Shown here: positions 34,894 through 46,640 of the stretch, in pieces
Position numbering within the stretch: position 1 is the stretch's first letter
Layout: the number at the start of each line of letters is the position of its first letter
Assembly (NCBI GenBank): GCA_964030785.1
Contig: OZ034978.1
Location: 6,948,501 to 7,012,500 of the forward strand
Length of the DNA stretch: 64,000 bases
Source: Siderastrea siderea
Lineage: Eukaryota; Cnidaria; Anthozoa; Scleractinia; Rhizangiidae
Direction: 5' to 3'
The notes under the pieces: generated by a model
The model's database searches: none
Told to the model about the DNA's origin: nothing
The model's input: the letters and a program-made list of their open reading frames with translations, nothing else
Translations under genes and position numbers: made by a program

Positions 34894-37800
34894 ATGGCGT
34901 CTCAAGGATGGTTGGTGGCGGTGAGAGGGCTGCAATCAGCGAGGTGTATATTAAGAGCTACTATCACAGGAACTACAAAGTGTACAGCAACGAAGGGAAT
35001 AGGCAGTAAAGAATGCAGGAGAACATTTATGTCATCCATCATTCGTCGAGGTAAGAAGATCAGTAGCTCGAAATGAAGCTCTTTCAATACCGGTCGCCTT
35101 CGATATATTCCTAGCTAGCTGGATTGCCGATCCAAATGTCTATAGTTTCGTTTCCGCGATTGATCGGAGTTTGGGTTGAGGCAATCGACCTCGATAGTGT
35201 GTAATAGACGATACATTCCGTCTTGTTGTTGGCGGAAAGCAAAGTCCATTTTTTGCCTTCAGCTAAGTTAGGAGAGATCATACTGTATGATCTCTCTTAA
35301 CTTAGAGATCTTCTCGTGATATTTCCTCACGATTTCGACAAGCAAGTCAGATACATGTATTTATGGTAAGGAAGTTTGAATCAGATTCCCCCAGTTCTTT
35401 ATGAATTATGAAATTTTCTCTGAAAATTTAATGCTAACACCGTCCTCACCCCAGTGGGCTGGTGCATGTAAGCTTGTGCGTGAGTACAATCATATTCATG
35501 GTCTCAATCTTACGTTGTTGTATTCATGAAAGCTTTGGAAGAATGGAGTTCTGGTGGTTATTGCATTGGACTTAAAACCTGAAGCCATGTGCTTTGATTT
35601 TGATCTCTAACACCATGTTTCCTTAGACAAGAAATTTTTTTATTCATATTAATTATTATTAATTTTCTGTCTACCCATGTGAACAAATTGCCTGGGGCAG
35701 GGGAGGGGGGACAAAGGGGGCGCTTGACCCATATTTGGGTGTAGGGGTGCCACTGAGGGTCTGAAACCCTGACCAAAAAGGCCTAAGATACCAACCCTGC
35801 TCAGGACAGCACCCTCCATTTTAGGTCCCTATTTAGGACAAATGACAAGATACACACTATCTTGCTTTACAAAATTCTGAAGTGTTTTAAAGACTGGCAA
35901 ACGTCTTTGATCTAGGATGGATGAATGATGTATAAGCCATATTTAATGATGTCAGTTGTGCAACCATACCCTGTTTAGGACAGACTTGCATAAAATTATA
36001 TAGCCCGTTTTGGACAGAGAGGCCAAAAACCATACCCTACCCAGTGTCATGCCCCCCTATGGGCCATATCAGGGAGTACCACCCCTTGGATGATGGGTAT
36101 TGGCAAACTGTTAGGGAGACCAAATCAAGTTGCAGGGGGTAATGACGGGGATGGACTGACACCCCCCTAGCGAGGAGTAGATATAATCCTAGTTGCCTCT
36201 TGCATTAGAACTTGGGTTAAGCTGTGGTTGTGAAAGCTGCCTGTTGCCCAGTTGCAAAATTGAGCCCTGGCATAGACACAAGTGAACACTATTTTGCGAA
36301 ATGCAAACTTTCATTTCATACACAGTTTTGCATTGAGTGGCTAAATGGACTTGCACGTAAACACAAGTGAAACGTAAGTTGCAGAAGACAATTCAATGCA
36401 GTCTTGCTACACTTTGATAGATAACAATACTGACACCAACTGCACTGACTTGCCTTGGATGGAGCCAAATGGTGAATGAAAGCCATAGCAAGTACATGCA
36501 AGAGGTGGTCAGAGTTTCAAGTTGACACTACTTGTAGTTAGAAACTTGCATCTATTTAAGGATGGTGCTTCCTAATACAGATGTATTTTTGCAAAGCTTA
36601 TGACTATGGGGAAAAAGAAGATCTTATCAAGGGTTATTGGAATCCAAAAAGAAAAAAATAATGTGGGTATCCACGCATTTTTCACAGATAATTAGCAACC
36701 ATAATTCCAATAAAGCGCTAAAATACAAAGAATGTATGTCAATTACTTTCCAAATTTAAGGTCAATTATCTCTGAAAAATGCATGGTTACCTCCAATTTT
36801 CTTCTTGGATACTGATAGCCCTTGCTAAGATCTGCTTTTTCCACATATTCCTAAACTGCACAAAAAATTTGTTGTATTAGTGGGGAAATTCCTTAGTTAA
36901 GAAACTTGAATATCCCAAGATGTACAGAACATGTACATAGTAACAAAAGGAGGCGCCGTCCTTAAGATGCCATTTGGCCACGTTTTTATCAGTCCATTCA
37001 AGGAAACATTGTGATTGATTTCTTAGCTGTTCCCACAACACAAATCCTCATGCCAGCACTGTCACCCACCATGGAAGAAGGAACCATTGTAAAATGGATG
37101 AAAAAGGAAGGTGACTTTGTCTCTGCGGGAGATGTACTCTGTGAGATTGAAACAGACAAGGCTACCATTGCCATGGACAGTGATGAGGAAGGAATCTTGG
37201 CAAAGATCATTGTTCCAGAAGGAAGCAAGAGTGTAAAGATAAATGAATTAATTGCACTGATGGTTGAGGAGGGTGTAGACTATACAAAGGTTGAAGTACC
37301 AGTTGATATGGGTGAGTTGCCTCTATTTTATATTGCTCATTTTAGCTTGCTCTCCACAGCAATCACTTTGATCCCGATAAAAAGTTCAGTGATCACAGTG
37401 AAGAAAGCATTCTTCTTGAACTCAGGCAATACATATTTTTGTATTGACTGTGATTGCTGCAAGTACCATGTTTCCATAATGATTGCTACCATTATGGAGC
37501 GATTTATTTCAATAATGACCATCGGTCGCAGCAATCATAATTCAAGGGCTGCCCTTGAAGCCAGGTTTTGCATACAATGGAACATCTCTATTACAAAACA
37601 CGTAGTAAATGCAGAGATACCTTATGAAAATTCAAGCGCTATACTGATTTTTTTGACGAGCGGTTCATCATAATATTCAACACCTTGAATCTCATCCAAA
37701 AAAATTCTGCTACTTCATTTTTTCAACTCTCCTTTCATTGCTGAAATCCTGATCAAACACACTCTTGTTTGATATAAAGGGCAGTCTTTGTACCTTGAAA

Positions 37801-40800
37801 TTTAAATTCATCTGATAAACTAACAGACACCACAACTAGAAACTGCATAAAAAAATTTAGTTAACTTGCTAAGTTTAAACGAAAAGGGAAGAAATCCAGC
37901 TTCATACCTTGCATTCAAAAGTGGGGCAACTGTTGCCCCATGCTATGCATACAAACGTCTGTGAATTTGGCATTTTTCCAAGAGGATTTATATGTGCTTC
38001 AATTTTCAACTTTTTCTCACATTAGCTACATCTACGAAACACGAGTTTCTTTCAATTTGCCACATCTCTTTCATTTCCCAAGCTGAATTAAATTTTCAAA
38101 TATATATTTTGTGAACATGAATACATGAAATTCATATATTTGAACTGCGGATAAAGATAGAATTATACATGTATGTAGATCATCGCAGTGAAGGTGTTTC
38201 AACCTAAGCAGTTGAAAAGAAGAAACCTGAAAAAATTCAGGCTTGAACGGGAATCGAACCCATGACCTCTGCGATACCGCTGCAGCGGGGTTTCTTCTTT
38301 TCAACCGCTTAGGTTGAAACACCTTCACTGCGATGATCTACATATAATTCTATATAATGACTGCTGATGTAAACAAAGACCAGTCTTTTATATGAAACTT
38401 ATTTAATCAACTCTTTGTCTTTGTTGCATTAAAGACACACAGAGTAAACCAGAAGTCACTTCAGGTGAGACCAGCCCTCCTCACAGTGAACCTGACACTT
38501 CTGTGCTGATCTCTCCTGCTGTAAGAGTGCTTCTTGAGACATATCATTTGAACCCCAGGCTCATCCCAGCGACAGGCCCCAAAGGCAGACTGCTGAAGGG
38601 AGATGTGCTGAGGTACGTGGCTCAGGGAGGAAAACCTTTCACAAAACCAGGAGAGGAAGCCTCTGCTGAAGCTAAAGTCCCCTCACAAACTACTCCACCT
38701 TCAAAAGCTCAGCCTTCACCTCAGTCAACAGCTCCCCCTCAGAAACCTGAAGCCACACCTCAGACAACAGGTAGGCTGGTGTAATTGAAGGGCTGGAAGC
38801 AAAACTGCCATATTTTACCAAGGACATGACTATGTGGTTAAAGAACCCCGCCCATGATGTGGAATTTTTCTAGTGTGATCACTCTGGTGGGAGTGGTCCT
38901 GAGCAGGAATGTTGTCCATCAGTTACAGTCCTTTTCTGGACTTTTTAAAATTAACCCTCCACTCCCCCCGCCCCCATCCCCTTTACCAAAAGTAGCAACC
39001 GTTAGATCGGACTATGAGTACGAGTACTACTCTTTTTTTTTTATTGAGCTAACACTACATACACACAAAAAAGGGGGTACAGCAAAATTACTAGAAAAAA
39101 ATATAGCAATAGAAGAGCTAAATGAACAGAGAGCATTACAAAGACGAAAAAATTGAATATGCTATAAAGAGCTTAACTAACATTCTATGTTATAAGCTTT
39201 ACATTTTTTACCTGCAAGATAGAAAAAATAAAAGTTTAAGGAGAGGGAATACCTTAACAAGATACTTTTTTAATAGGCTTACATAAATATTTTAATTAAC
39301 AATACAGTCAAAGCTCTCCTTGCGACCACTCTAGTAAGCCACCAGCTCCAGTTACGACCAGCATTGTGAAACCCCGTTTGACTTGTGACTTAAACTCTGA
39401 AATGAAAAGCTGTCGTAAGCGACCGCTCCCGTAAGCGACCGCGACCACTTTTGCGAATTACCAACGGGCTATTTCCTTTGTTTTTAAGTTCTCGTAAGCG
39501 ACCACTTGGTCAACACTTTAATAGAAGCACTCGGTTCTTGTTCAAATTTAGAGCAATACATAACACGTGTTCTTAAGGTTCTTTGACTTGTACCTACGCG
39601 GACCTCTTCTGTGATAGGCAATAAAAAAACTATTCAATGTTATTACTACAAAACTATTAGTAACCATTAACATACGCTGAAAGCTCTTGTAAGCGACCAC
39701 TCTCAACTGTTTCATCATGTGGTCGCTTACGAGAGCCCATTCTAGTAAGCGACCAGCTCTAGTTGCGACCACTTTTCTGAATTCCCGAGGTGGTCGCTTA
39801 CGAGAACTTCGACTGTATTACATTACATTTTGACTTATGTTACAGTACTTATTTATTTATTTTACTTGAAAGGTAGGTGAAGAAGAGATTACAAGGTGCT
39901 ACAATTTTCAAGTGATTTTATTGGATCTTTAGTACAAATAATTAACGCTTTTTGATTTTTAAGATATTCGAATATAGCTCTTCTTTTGTTTGGGTTGCGT
40001 AACCCTCTCACATTCAATGAAACGATGTTTAATTTGAAAGCATTTTAAAAAGGGTACTTATTTGGCTTTTCGAATTGAATACTTATATATTGCAAAACAG
40101 CTCTGTAGCATATCAAACAAAAAATTCTGAAGGCTTAACTGCAGAATACCCTGCCACATTTACTACATTCTGCATAGCTGGCTACGCAGTACGCAGAAAC
40201 TAATTGCATTTGTATATTCCTCGTTCTTAAAGCCACCGCGTACCGCGTAGCCACCTTCTAAGATACCTTACCATCTTGAATTTATTATCCACCGCGTAGC
40301 CAGCTTCTAGGAAACCTTTCAGTCTTGAATTTACTTTGCAACGCGTACCGCGTACCCGGCTTTATATAAGACAGTCCAATAAAACTTTAAATTTTCCTCC
40401 TACACTGCGTACCGAGTAGTCACTGTTTTCAGTAACACAGTCAATGTGGCAGGGTATTCTGCAGTTACTAAAAGAAAATACAGTCGACAAAAAACCCAAA
40501 TAAGCCAATAAACGATGCAAAGCAAAAAAGAGCATAGAAAGCACAAAGGCAATAGCGACGTATGAGCCGATGTATGGAAATTTCGCTCTACTTCAAATGT
40601 AACGACTAAACCATTTACCTTCTAAAAGGCCCAACAGCGTTCTTTCTTCACGAAGTTCAATAGATCCTTACACCGGAGTAAACAGTAAATTAAAGTCTCC
40701 TTTACCTCTTATGAATCTTTAGCCATTTCGCCTTTCATCTTCTTGAGGTCTTCATCGCTTACTACTTTCAGATTGCCGTTCTCGTCCAGGTACTCAGGGG

Positions 40801-43468
40801 TAGCGGGGTAGGCAATAAACACTTTTCTATCTTGCCCAAGCTTCTTTTGTAAGTGCTTCTTGTAGGGAACAAGAGCCTTTCGTCGGTGTTGTGTATTCTT
40901 TGCGTAGTCAGGTCCTATGCCAATTACACTTCCACGAAAAGAATTATCCTTTAGACGCGCTGCGGCGCTGGAGAGGATCTTGACTTTGTCGGTATATCGT
41001 AAGAAGGCTACGTGAATTGGTCTTGGTTGTTTCATGCTGTTATTAAGCGAATGCGTCGGCGTTCGATGGGCCCGTTCGATCTCAACTTCTTCCATCTCCA
41101 GCCCCAAGTGACTAACAATAAAGTTTTGGATAAATGCTGCGCAGTTTTGACCTTCTGCTTTTTCCGGGACATTGTAGAATACCAGGTTGTTTCTTCGAGA
41201 CCTGTTGCGTAACTCTTCATCTTCACTTTCTAGCATTTGAAGCTTTTCGAAGTCTGCCTTCTTCTCAATATCTTGCTTCATTTCTGCCACCTCGGTATTA
41301 ACCGAATTTAGGCCCTTTTCCAAATCCGCGACTTTTTCTTTTATGCTGGTCATATCATTTTCCATCCTAACCAACCGCTCCTCGATTCTGTCTAGGACGT
41401 TCAGTCTTTCCAGTTTGTTCTGAATGTCTTTTAAGATGGCGTCGCTGGCATCCACGTGGACGAGTACGACTTACCAATTTCAAACTAACGACAATCTCAG
41501 AGCCCTCATTCCATTGTGTTGTTTACCGGTAGAGAAGGAAGCTCTAGGAATGAGATTGGTATGTGAGGTGATAATTTTAAAGCCTGCAAACCGGAATTAA
41601 AAAGTCGTACTCATGTTCGGATCTAAAGGTCCCTAATATCTTGCAAAATACTCTCACTGCCCAATGGTGGCTTTCTCGGCCTCTGATCTGTATTTTCTTG
41701 TTTTTCAGGTGCCAAGCCCATTTCACCTGCAATAGAGGGACCTGAACACACTGATGTACCCCATACAAACATGCGGCGGACTATTGCTAAGAGACTCGCA
41801 GAATCTAAAGCTAGCATTCCACACACATATGCCTCCACAAACTGCGTAATGGACAATGTACTTGAAATGAGAAAAGGTCTTGACGTTAAGGTTTCTGTGA
41901 ATGATTTCATTATAAAAGCAGCAGCTATGAGTTTGAGGCAGGTTCCAGAAATGAACGCAGCTTGGAATGGTGAAGAGGCTCAGTTACTGAATGACGTAGA
42001 TATCTCTGTTGCTGTGGCAACTGATGCAGGGCTTATCACACCGATTGTCAAAACTGCTGACAACCTTAAAGTTGCAGAAATCTCATCAATTCTCAAGGTA
42101 TACTAATGCAACTAAATTACATGCAGTCAATAACAAAACTGTTTGCTTTAGCTTTGCACTGGGCTGGTCCTCTAGGATGAAAGGTATGGGGGGGGGGGGG
42201 GGCAGGATCCCAGGAGAAAAGGGGAAGGAAGTTTACCACTGTGGGAGAAAAAGGGGAAGAGGATTCCCAAGGTGGCAGGAAGTGGGACAAATAAGAAAAA
42301 ATTACACAGCATCAATCATGTGCCTAGCCTGCGTCGCAGATGAAACTAAACCCTTGTTAAGTTGCCCAGACTCTTCGGGATTCTTGGTCAGCAGGTGGTC
42401 GCCAGGTGGGACTCTGGCATAGTGAAAAGAAATATGATTTTTTGATTGGCTGTTCACTGTAAGGAAACTAGGCGCCAGTAACTGCAGGATTTCTGTAGCA
42501 ACAATTCCAGTACCCCAGAGTCTTTCTTGGCAACCACCCGCTGACCAAGAAGCCTGAGGACTCTGGATATGAGATTGGCACAGCCTCGCACAATTCTTTG
42601 TAATCAGAAAAAGTGCACAGAGGCAGAAAAATGGAGTGGGAACTGGGATTAAAGGGTGTGAGAAGCAAGAAGTCTGGATCTCTCAACCCCCCCCCCCCCC
42701 CCCGCCCGTACTGTTGGGGACAGTCTTTTATTTCGCCCAAACAGGGGCATCGGCGTAGATAGGGCATGGTTGTGAACAGGGTCACCCACAGTTACCCAGG
42801 AGCAGCTAATGGGGGAAAGGATGAAGATGTCAAGGGTGTAGTTAGATGGTTGCTTTGCAGGTAATCAAGGCATGGTGAAGATTTTACAGACAAAATCGAG
42901 TTGGGTGGAAGCTAGCCAGATTGGCGTAAACGTTTCACTATGAGCACTACACCAGTCAAGGGGAGAGGCTTTTTCCTTTTGTACTTTCCCTGGTCGAATC
43001 AAGTCCTGTGTTGTGGACTCGTACTTTGGAGTCGTCAAATGACACCCGAGCAGTAATTACCTGTGGTGCCATTTGCTTTGCAATTTGCCCACTGCATTAA
43101 ATTTTTTGAAACTTTCACTCTAAGTATTTGTTAATGAACATGTTTTTTCTTTGTCTCCAAAACAGGACCTTGCCAGCCGTGCTAGAGAGGGCAAGTTACA
43201 GCTAAACGAGTTTCAAGGTGGCTCTTTCACCATTTCTAACCTGGGAATGTTCGGCATTACAGAGTTTTCTGCCGTCATCAATCCACCGCAAGCCTGTATC
43301 ATGGCGGTGGGTGGAACGCGTCCTGTGGTTACTGCAGAAGAGACAATTCAAAGCATAATGACAGTCACCTTGTCCTGTGATCGAAGAATGGCGGACGATG
43401 AATTGGCTGCAAGATGGCTGGAAGCTTTCAAGGCGAACATAGAAAATCCGGCTAGGCTACTTCTGTAG
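34894..43468 (+). CDS. PDHX: PDHX, E3-binding component X of pyruvate dehydrogenase complex
   Basis: Exons 34894-35050, 37027-37311, 38435-38770, 41709-42097, 43166-43468; 1,470 nt, 489 aa, phases 1,1,1,0, all GT-AG (human PDHX 501 aa). In the mitochondrial matrix component X tethers dihydrolipoamide dehydrogenase (E3) to the E2 core. Order: Arg-rich, acid-free mitochondrial presequence (residues 1-52), one lipoyl domain (about 57-135; [13 protein letters not shown]..., lipoyl-lysine Lys97 in ETDKA), a subunit-binding domain (173-210, ISPAVRVLL...[12 protein letters not shown]), a Pro/Gln/Ser-rich linker, and an acyltransferase-fold core (about 272-489). The E2 catalytic motif DHRxxDG is replaced by CDRRMADDE (His to Arg462), as expected for X rather than active E2. 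A single lipoyl domain also favours PDHX over DLAT. Introns are swollen by transposons. Confidence 0.95.
35263..35305. repeat. Near-perfect 43-bp palindrome in PDHX intron 1
   Basis: Arms of 21 bp (CTAAGTTAGGAGAGATCATAC and its complement with one mismatch) around a single T. No target duplication seen; a cruciform or hairpin could form. Function unknown. Confidence 0.8.
36556..36965. mobile_element. MITE family M31, copy D
   Basis: Same orientation as copy A: TTAAGGATGGTGCTTCC at left, GGAGGCGCCGTCCTTAA at right. Its end is 62 nt upstream of PDHX exon 2, so it occupies the branch-point side of intron 1. Confidence 0.85.
38156..38355. repeat. Foldback enclosing a tRNA-like 3' half
   Basis: Arms of about 67-71 bp (38156-38226 and 38289-38355) with few mismatches flank 62 nt. 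The enclosed minus-strand sequence has a Pol III B box (GGTTCGATTCC) and CTGCAGCGGTATCGCAG of the same SINE family as 54,819, plus its CCTGA...TCAGG hairpin. The SINE A-box half is absent. The AAATTCATATATTTGAACTG body of that SINE is just upstream at about 38,127. Confidence 0.8.
39305..39815. mobile_element. 511-bp TA-flanked MITE, CAGTC termini
   Basis: Inverted ends CAGTCAAAGCTCTCC at left and GAGAACTTCGACTG at right, each next to TA. Internal repeats GTAAGCGACCA in both orientations. CAGT-type ends with TA duplication suggest a pogo/Tigger-type non-autonomous element (inference). Confidence 0.75.
39913..40041 (-). pseudogene. LINE ORF2 N-terminal remnant
   Basis: Reads [20 protein letters not shown] then FEYLKNQKA, the start of an L1-type endonuclease/reverse transcriptase ORF2 (apurinic endonuclease domain). 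It is truncated after about 30-40 residues. Same strand as and downstream of the ORF1 at 40709-41455, so both come from one 3'-deleted LINE. Confidence 0.7.
40138..40465. mobile_element. 328-bp TA-flanked MITE nested in a LINE
   Basis: Perfect 23-bp terminal inverted repeats (outer ACTGCAGAATACCCTGCC) directly flanked by TA on both sides. The body repeats GCGTACCGCGTAGCC motifs. It sits between the ORF1 stop and the ORF2 remnant of the LINE, so it inserted after the LINE. Confidence 0.88.
40709..41455 (-). CDS. L1-like retrotransposon ORF1 protein, intact 248 aa
   Basis: The protein opens [20 protein letters not shown] and has a long heptad coiled coil (about 10-90), then [12 protein letters not shown], the first strand of an L1 ORF1 RRM fold, the IERAHRTP motif, [13 protein letters not shown] and a basic C-terminal domain ending in [12 protein letters not shown]1p is an RNA-binding nucleic-acid chaperone of LINE RNPs. 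No frameshift or stop interrupts it. It lies inside PDHX intron 3 on the opposite strand to the gene. Its ORF2 partner survives only as a short remnant, so the element is not autonomous. Confidence 0.85.
   Translation of the reverse strand: MDASDAILKDIQNKLERLNVLDRIEERLVRMENDMTSIKEKVADLEKGLNSVNTEVAEMKQDIEKKADFEKLQMLESEDEELRNRSRRNNLVFYNVPEKAEGQNCAAFIQNFIVSHLGLEMEEVEIERAHRTPTHSLNNSMKQPRPIHVAFLRYTDKVKILSSAAARLKDNSFRGSVIGIGPDYAKNTQHRRKALVPYKKHLQKKLGQDRKVFIAYPATPEYLDENGNLKVVSDEDLKKMKGEMAKDS
42180..42720. repeat. Foldback/low-complexity repeat in PDHX intron 4
   Basis: Inverted 50-bp segments (42367-42416 and 42513-42562; shared CTTGGTCAGC / GCTGACCAAG) at roughly 80% identity, bracketed by a G run at 42188-42202 and a C run at 42689-42706. 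G/A-rich flanks resemble the reverse of 2,725-2,975. Confidence 0.6.
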
Positions 43469-44520
43469 AGACTCTATCTATATATATGTAGGATGGTGTT
43501 TTTTAAGGTAGACTGTCGACGAGGAGAATTATAAATAATGTGACAATGGTTATTTTTGGAAGATTATAAGATTTGAAATGAATATAAAAGGACTGTTGAA
43601 AAACAGATATCGTCAGTGTGTAAACAAGGTTTGTTGAAAATGCGCGCTGGGATAGCATGAAAAATACTGACCACTGAACAAATAACATCTACAGGCTTCA
43701 AGATTTAAATAAAAAATTTAATTTTGAAAAAGATCTTACTGTGTGGGTCTAAACCTGTCATTTGAAATCAAAGAGAATATCACACTATCATCATTTACAT
43801 CCTAAAAGAGGTGTAGACACTCTCGCCACCTCGTCCCCAATATTAATAGGACAGTGTCACAATGTACAGTTAACTATTGTTTGGAATATGGAACAAGTTT
43901 GAGTTAGCCAGATCAGAGTATAACAAGAATTTAACTTAACTAATTTTATAAAAGTGAAGGAGTTAGGTTCAAATCGATATAACCACCACGTTTTAAAGAA
44001 AAGGATTGTCCCTTAGACTTAAAAGACAAGAAAACAAAGCTTAATCTTTTTAAAGAGCAACACGAACGTGAACTGGGCTTGATGCAAACCTAAAATGCTC
44101 TTAAATAATGTTCCATTTTGGTAATACTCGAAAACTGATTATATCAGTAATGGTCCACCAGGCAAAATACTGCATTCACTAACATGACCTCCTTGCGTTC
44201 TAACGCAATGAAAAGTGAATAAAATCAACAATCACAGATGCATCCTAAAAACAAGAGAATGTTCGCAAGTCTGTGCGCTGTTGTTTACTGCACCTTTGAA
44301 CTCTGAACTTCAAAAACTGACAAACGATTGATTTTTCCTGCTGTCAATCATAACTATGATGACAACCAAATGGACTGTGAAAAACAAAGTGTATCGAAAT
44401 CAAGTAATCAGAACACACGAAGGTACACCTGTACCGTTTTTTGACCTCTTTTCCCGAAGAGTTTCTTGTGAAGCTTAACCAGCCCGACTGTAGATATTTC
44501 TTATAAAACTTGTTTGCTAT
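43469..44520. other. PDHX 3' region and intergenic DNA
   Basis: Contains the probable PDHX 3' UTR. No further exon recognised on either strand. Confidence 0.5.
43708..43713 (+). promoter_or_regulatory. Probable PDHX polyadenylation signal
   Basis: AATAAA about 240 nt after the PDHX stop codon, in AT-rich DNA; the first plus-strand AATAAA after the coding region. Confidence 0.55.
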
Positions 44521-45177
44521 TTTTATGTTGAGTAGGTTGTGTTAACTGGTTTGGTTTGGTTGCATGTGTTGGGTGAATTGCTTGCATTAGTCCTGTTGCT
44601 TGAGTGCATCACGTGTTTGTTGAGTTGATTTGTGTTGGTGCGTTTGTAGTTGTTGGTTTTTTGTGTAAGTGTAGTTTCATGAGTTTGCAACTTGTTGATT
44701 CGGTTGATTTTGTTTGAGCAAGTAGTTGTGACCGTGAAAATACAAACACGTTTTTCCCACAATTCCAATGACGTAAAGCGTGTTAATCATAAATTACACG
44801 TTGTTAGGGTACTTTCAATGACCTCAACCAGTATCCTCATCTCGAGTAATTATATTGTCACGCATTTGTCATCCTACGAGTTTGAACCATTTGCGCTTAG
44901 AGCTTAAACCCAGCATATAAAACAACCGTTACTTATGTTTAACACAGCCAACGCAACCTTTACTTGTGGACTGTTGACTAAATCAACTAACCCCAACTGA
45001 ACGACCTTAACCGACTCGTCAATTGTTGAAATGTAACAACTATACAGCAACTCAAACAACCCAACAAACCTAACTCAAACAACACGACAAGCTGTAATGA
45101 ACAAGCAGAACAACTCGTGTCAATTTGACAAACTCAGCTAACACGACCAAGGCACACGAAGTCCATAAAAACAACAG

Positions 45178-45315
45178 CTGCCTCGTCCCCAGGCGTCCCT
45201 CCTTATTGTATGATGGTGAGCGTGGTGTTGTGGGATAGGTGCGTTTTGCATCCTTCCCACGACGCCACGCGCTCCCTCTTTGCCCGCGCTAAACCGGCGC
45301 CTGGGGACGAGGCAG
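45178..45315. mobile_element. 138-bp foldback MITE, CTGCCTCGTCCCC ends
   Basis: Perfect 18-bp inverted ends CTGCCTCGTCCCCAGGCG and CGCCTGGGGACGAGGCAG; the body also holds GGGAGCGC-type motifs. Flanks AAACAACAG and AACGACCAG are similar but not identical, so the 9-bp duplication is doubtful inside a repetitive tract. Confidence 0.75.
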
Positions 45316-45429
45316 AACGACCAGCTCAACAAACACAACCAACTCGACTATTAAAAACAATTCTATCCACTTGACAATCTCGACCAACAATCACCTCTAC
45401 CAATTCGCCATCTAGCACAACCAACTGTT

Positions 45430-45640
45430 TTTAATAATATTTTTATATTTCTATATTTTATTCTTAGTTAGATAAATATTATAATACGTAGTCATTCTTA
45501 ATTATAGCTTAACTTAATTTATACACTTCCAAGAAGTTTTTATTTTTCTACTTTGTACTTTTATTTCGTGGCGCACCTGTAAACTAGCTTTTTAGCTAAG
45601 CGTGCTGACCACGGTAATAAAGGATTGATTGATTGAATCA
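45430..45640 (+). mobile_element. LINE 3' tail with (TTGA)n end
   Basis: AT-rich 3' UTR-like sequence with a stem-loop CTAGCTTTTTAGCTAAG and the end ACCACGGTAATAAAGGATTGATTGATTGA, typical of truncated CR1/L2-type elements whose tails are short tandem repeats. It interrupts the CAACT tract. Confidence 0.6.
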
Positions 45641-46640
45641 ACTCAACCAACACAATATGCCCCGAACGCAACCAACTTTACCAACCCAACCAGCACCACC
45701 AACTCAACCAAATCTACTAACGTAGCAGCTCTATCAAACTAGATCACCTCGGCAATCTCGACCAACACAACCGACTTGACTAACACAATCCACTCTGCCA
45801 AGTAAACTAACTCGACCAACTCAACCAACTTGAAAAACGTAATCGACCAATACAGCCAACATGACCAACTCGACTAAACACAATCAGCTATACCAGCTCA
45901 AGAAATTCAACCAACTTGCCAAACTTGTCGAGCACAACCAACTCTACTTCTGGCATGAATATCGATGAAGATGAAAATTGGTTGAGCCTTCAGTTCTGGA
46001 GTTCGCATGTCAATGATACTATAAACTAATTGCGATTTTGAGACGGCAATTCTGCATTATACTGACGGCTAGTTGGAAGAAAATATATTCCGTATTGGGC
46101 GGGCTATCAAATCTGTTTTGCAGAAAAATTATCAAGCTTTGGACTTTCCTCACCATAAATCGGTGTTTCACAGAAATAAATTCAAAGTAGCATCTTTATG
46201 TAGTTTCTTTAGGTACCAGAAGACGACAAAACAGGTAAAATAACGCAAACTCGACGACCTTTTCGTTTAAAACTTTTGCAAAAACATGATTACGTGATTA
46301 GCGCGCGCACAACATACCTCGACAAAAACAAACTGTTAAAAACAAATGAAAATACGTTTTAATTCTCGTCTTCCCTTGTTTTTTCGATAACATGGACTCT
46401 AAAGTTGAATATCGCTTTCCTTTATCTTTCAAACGGCAAAGTAATTTACATTCCTGGCCGCTTTTTGACGAGAAACGTTGAATTTCTGTTTTGAATGGAA
46501 GGAGCCCGACGTAAACGGCGCGAAATTTTCAACCAATCACTGGCTCGCTTTTGACACGTCAATACGTAGTTATATTGACGTCTCAAAAACAATCAAAAGA
46601 AACTGAGAATCGTGATACTGTATGAGATGGAACATGTTTC

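Larger units (their letters stand above)
44521..45960. repeat. Degenerate CAACT/CAACC satellite-like tract
   Basis: The left part (about 44,521-44,720) is G/T-rich with GTTGAGTTGATTTG units. The right part (44,940-45,960) is C/A-rich with CAACTCGACCAACACAACC units recurring at about 5 and 10 bp. The two are complementary, so strand sense switches between them. A MITE (45178) and a LINE tail (45,430-45,640) interrupt it. No coding sequence. Confidence 0.75.

Noticed and set aside
37312..37673. Read-through of PDHX exon 2 to a stop at 37673
   Set aside because: A strong GTGAGT donor ends the exon; the continuation has no family similarity and the next exon joins in phase.
4379..43468. Functional cluster linking ABCC4, RAD51D and PDHX
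   Set aside because: The genes belong to unrelated pathways and have separate animal-type promoters; proximity alone does not support a system.
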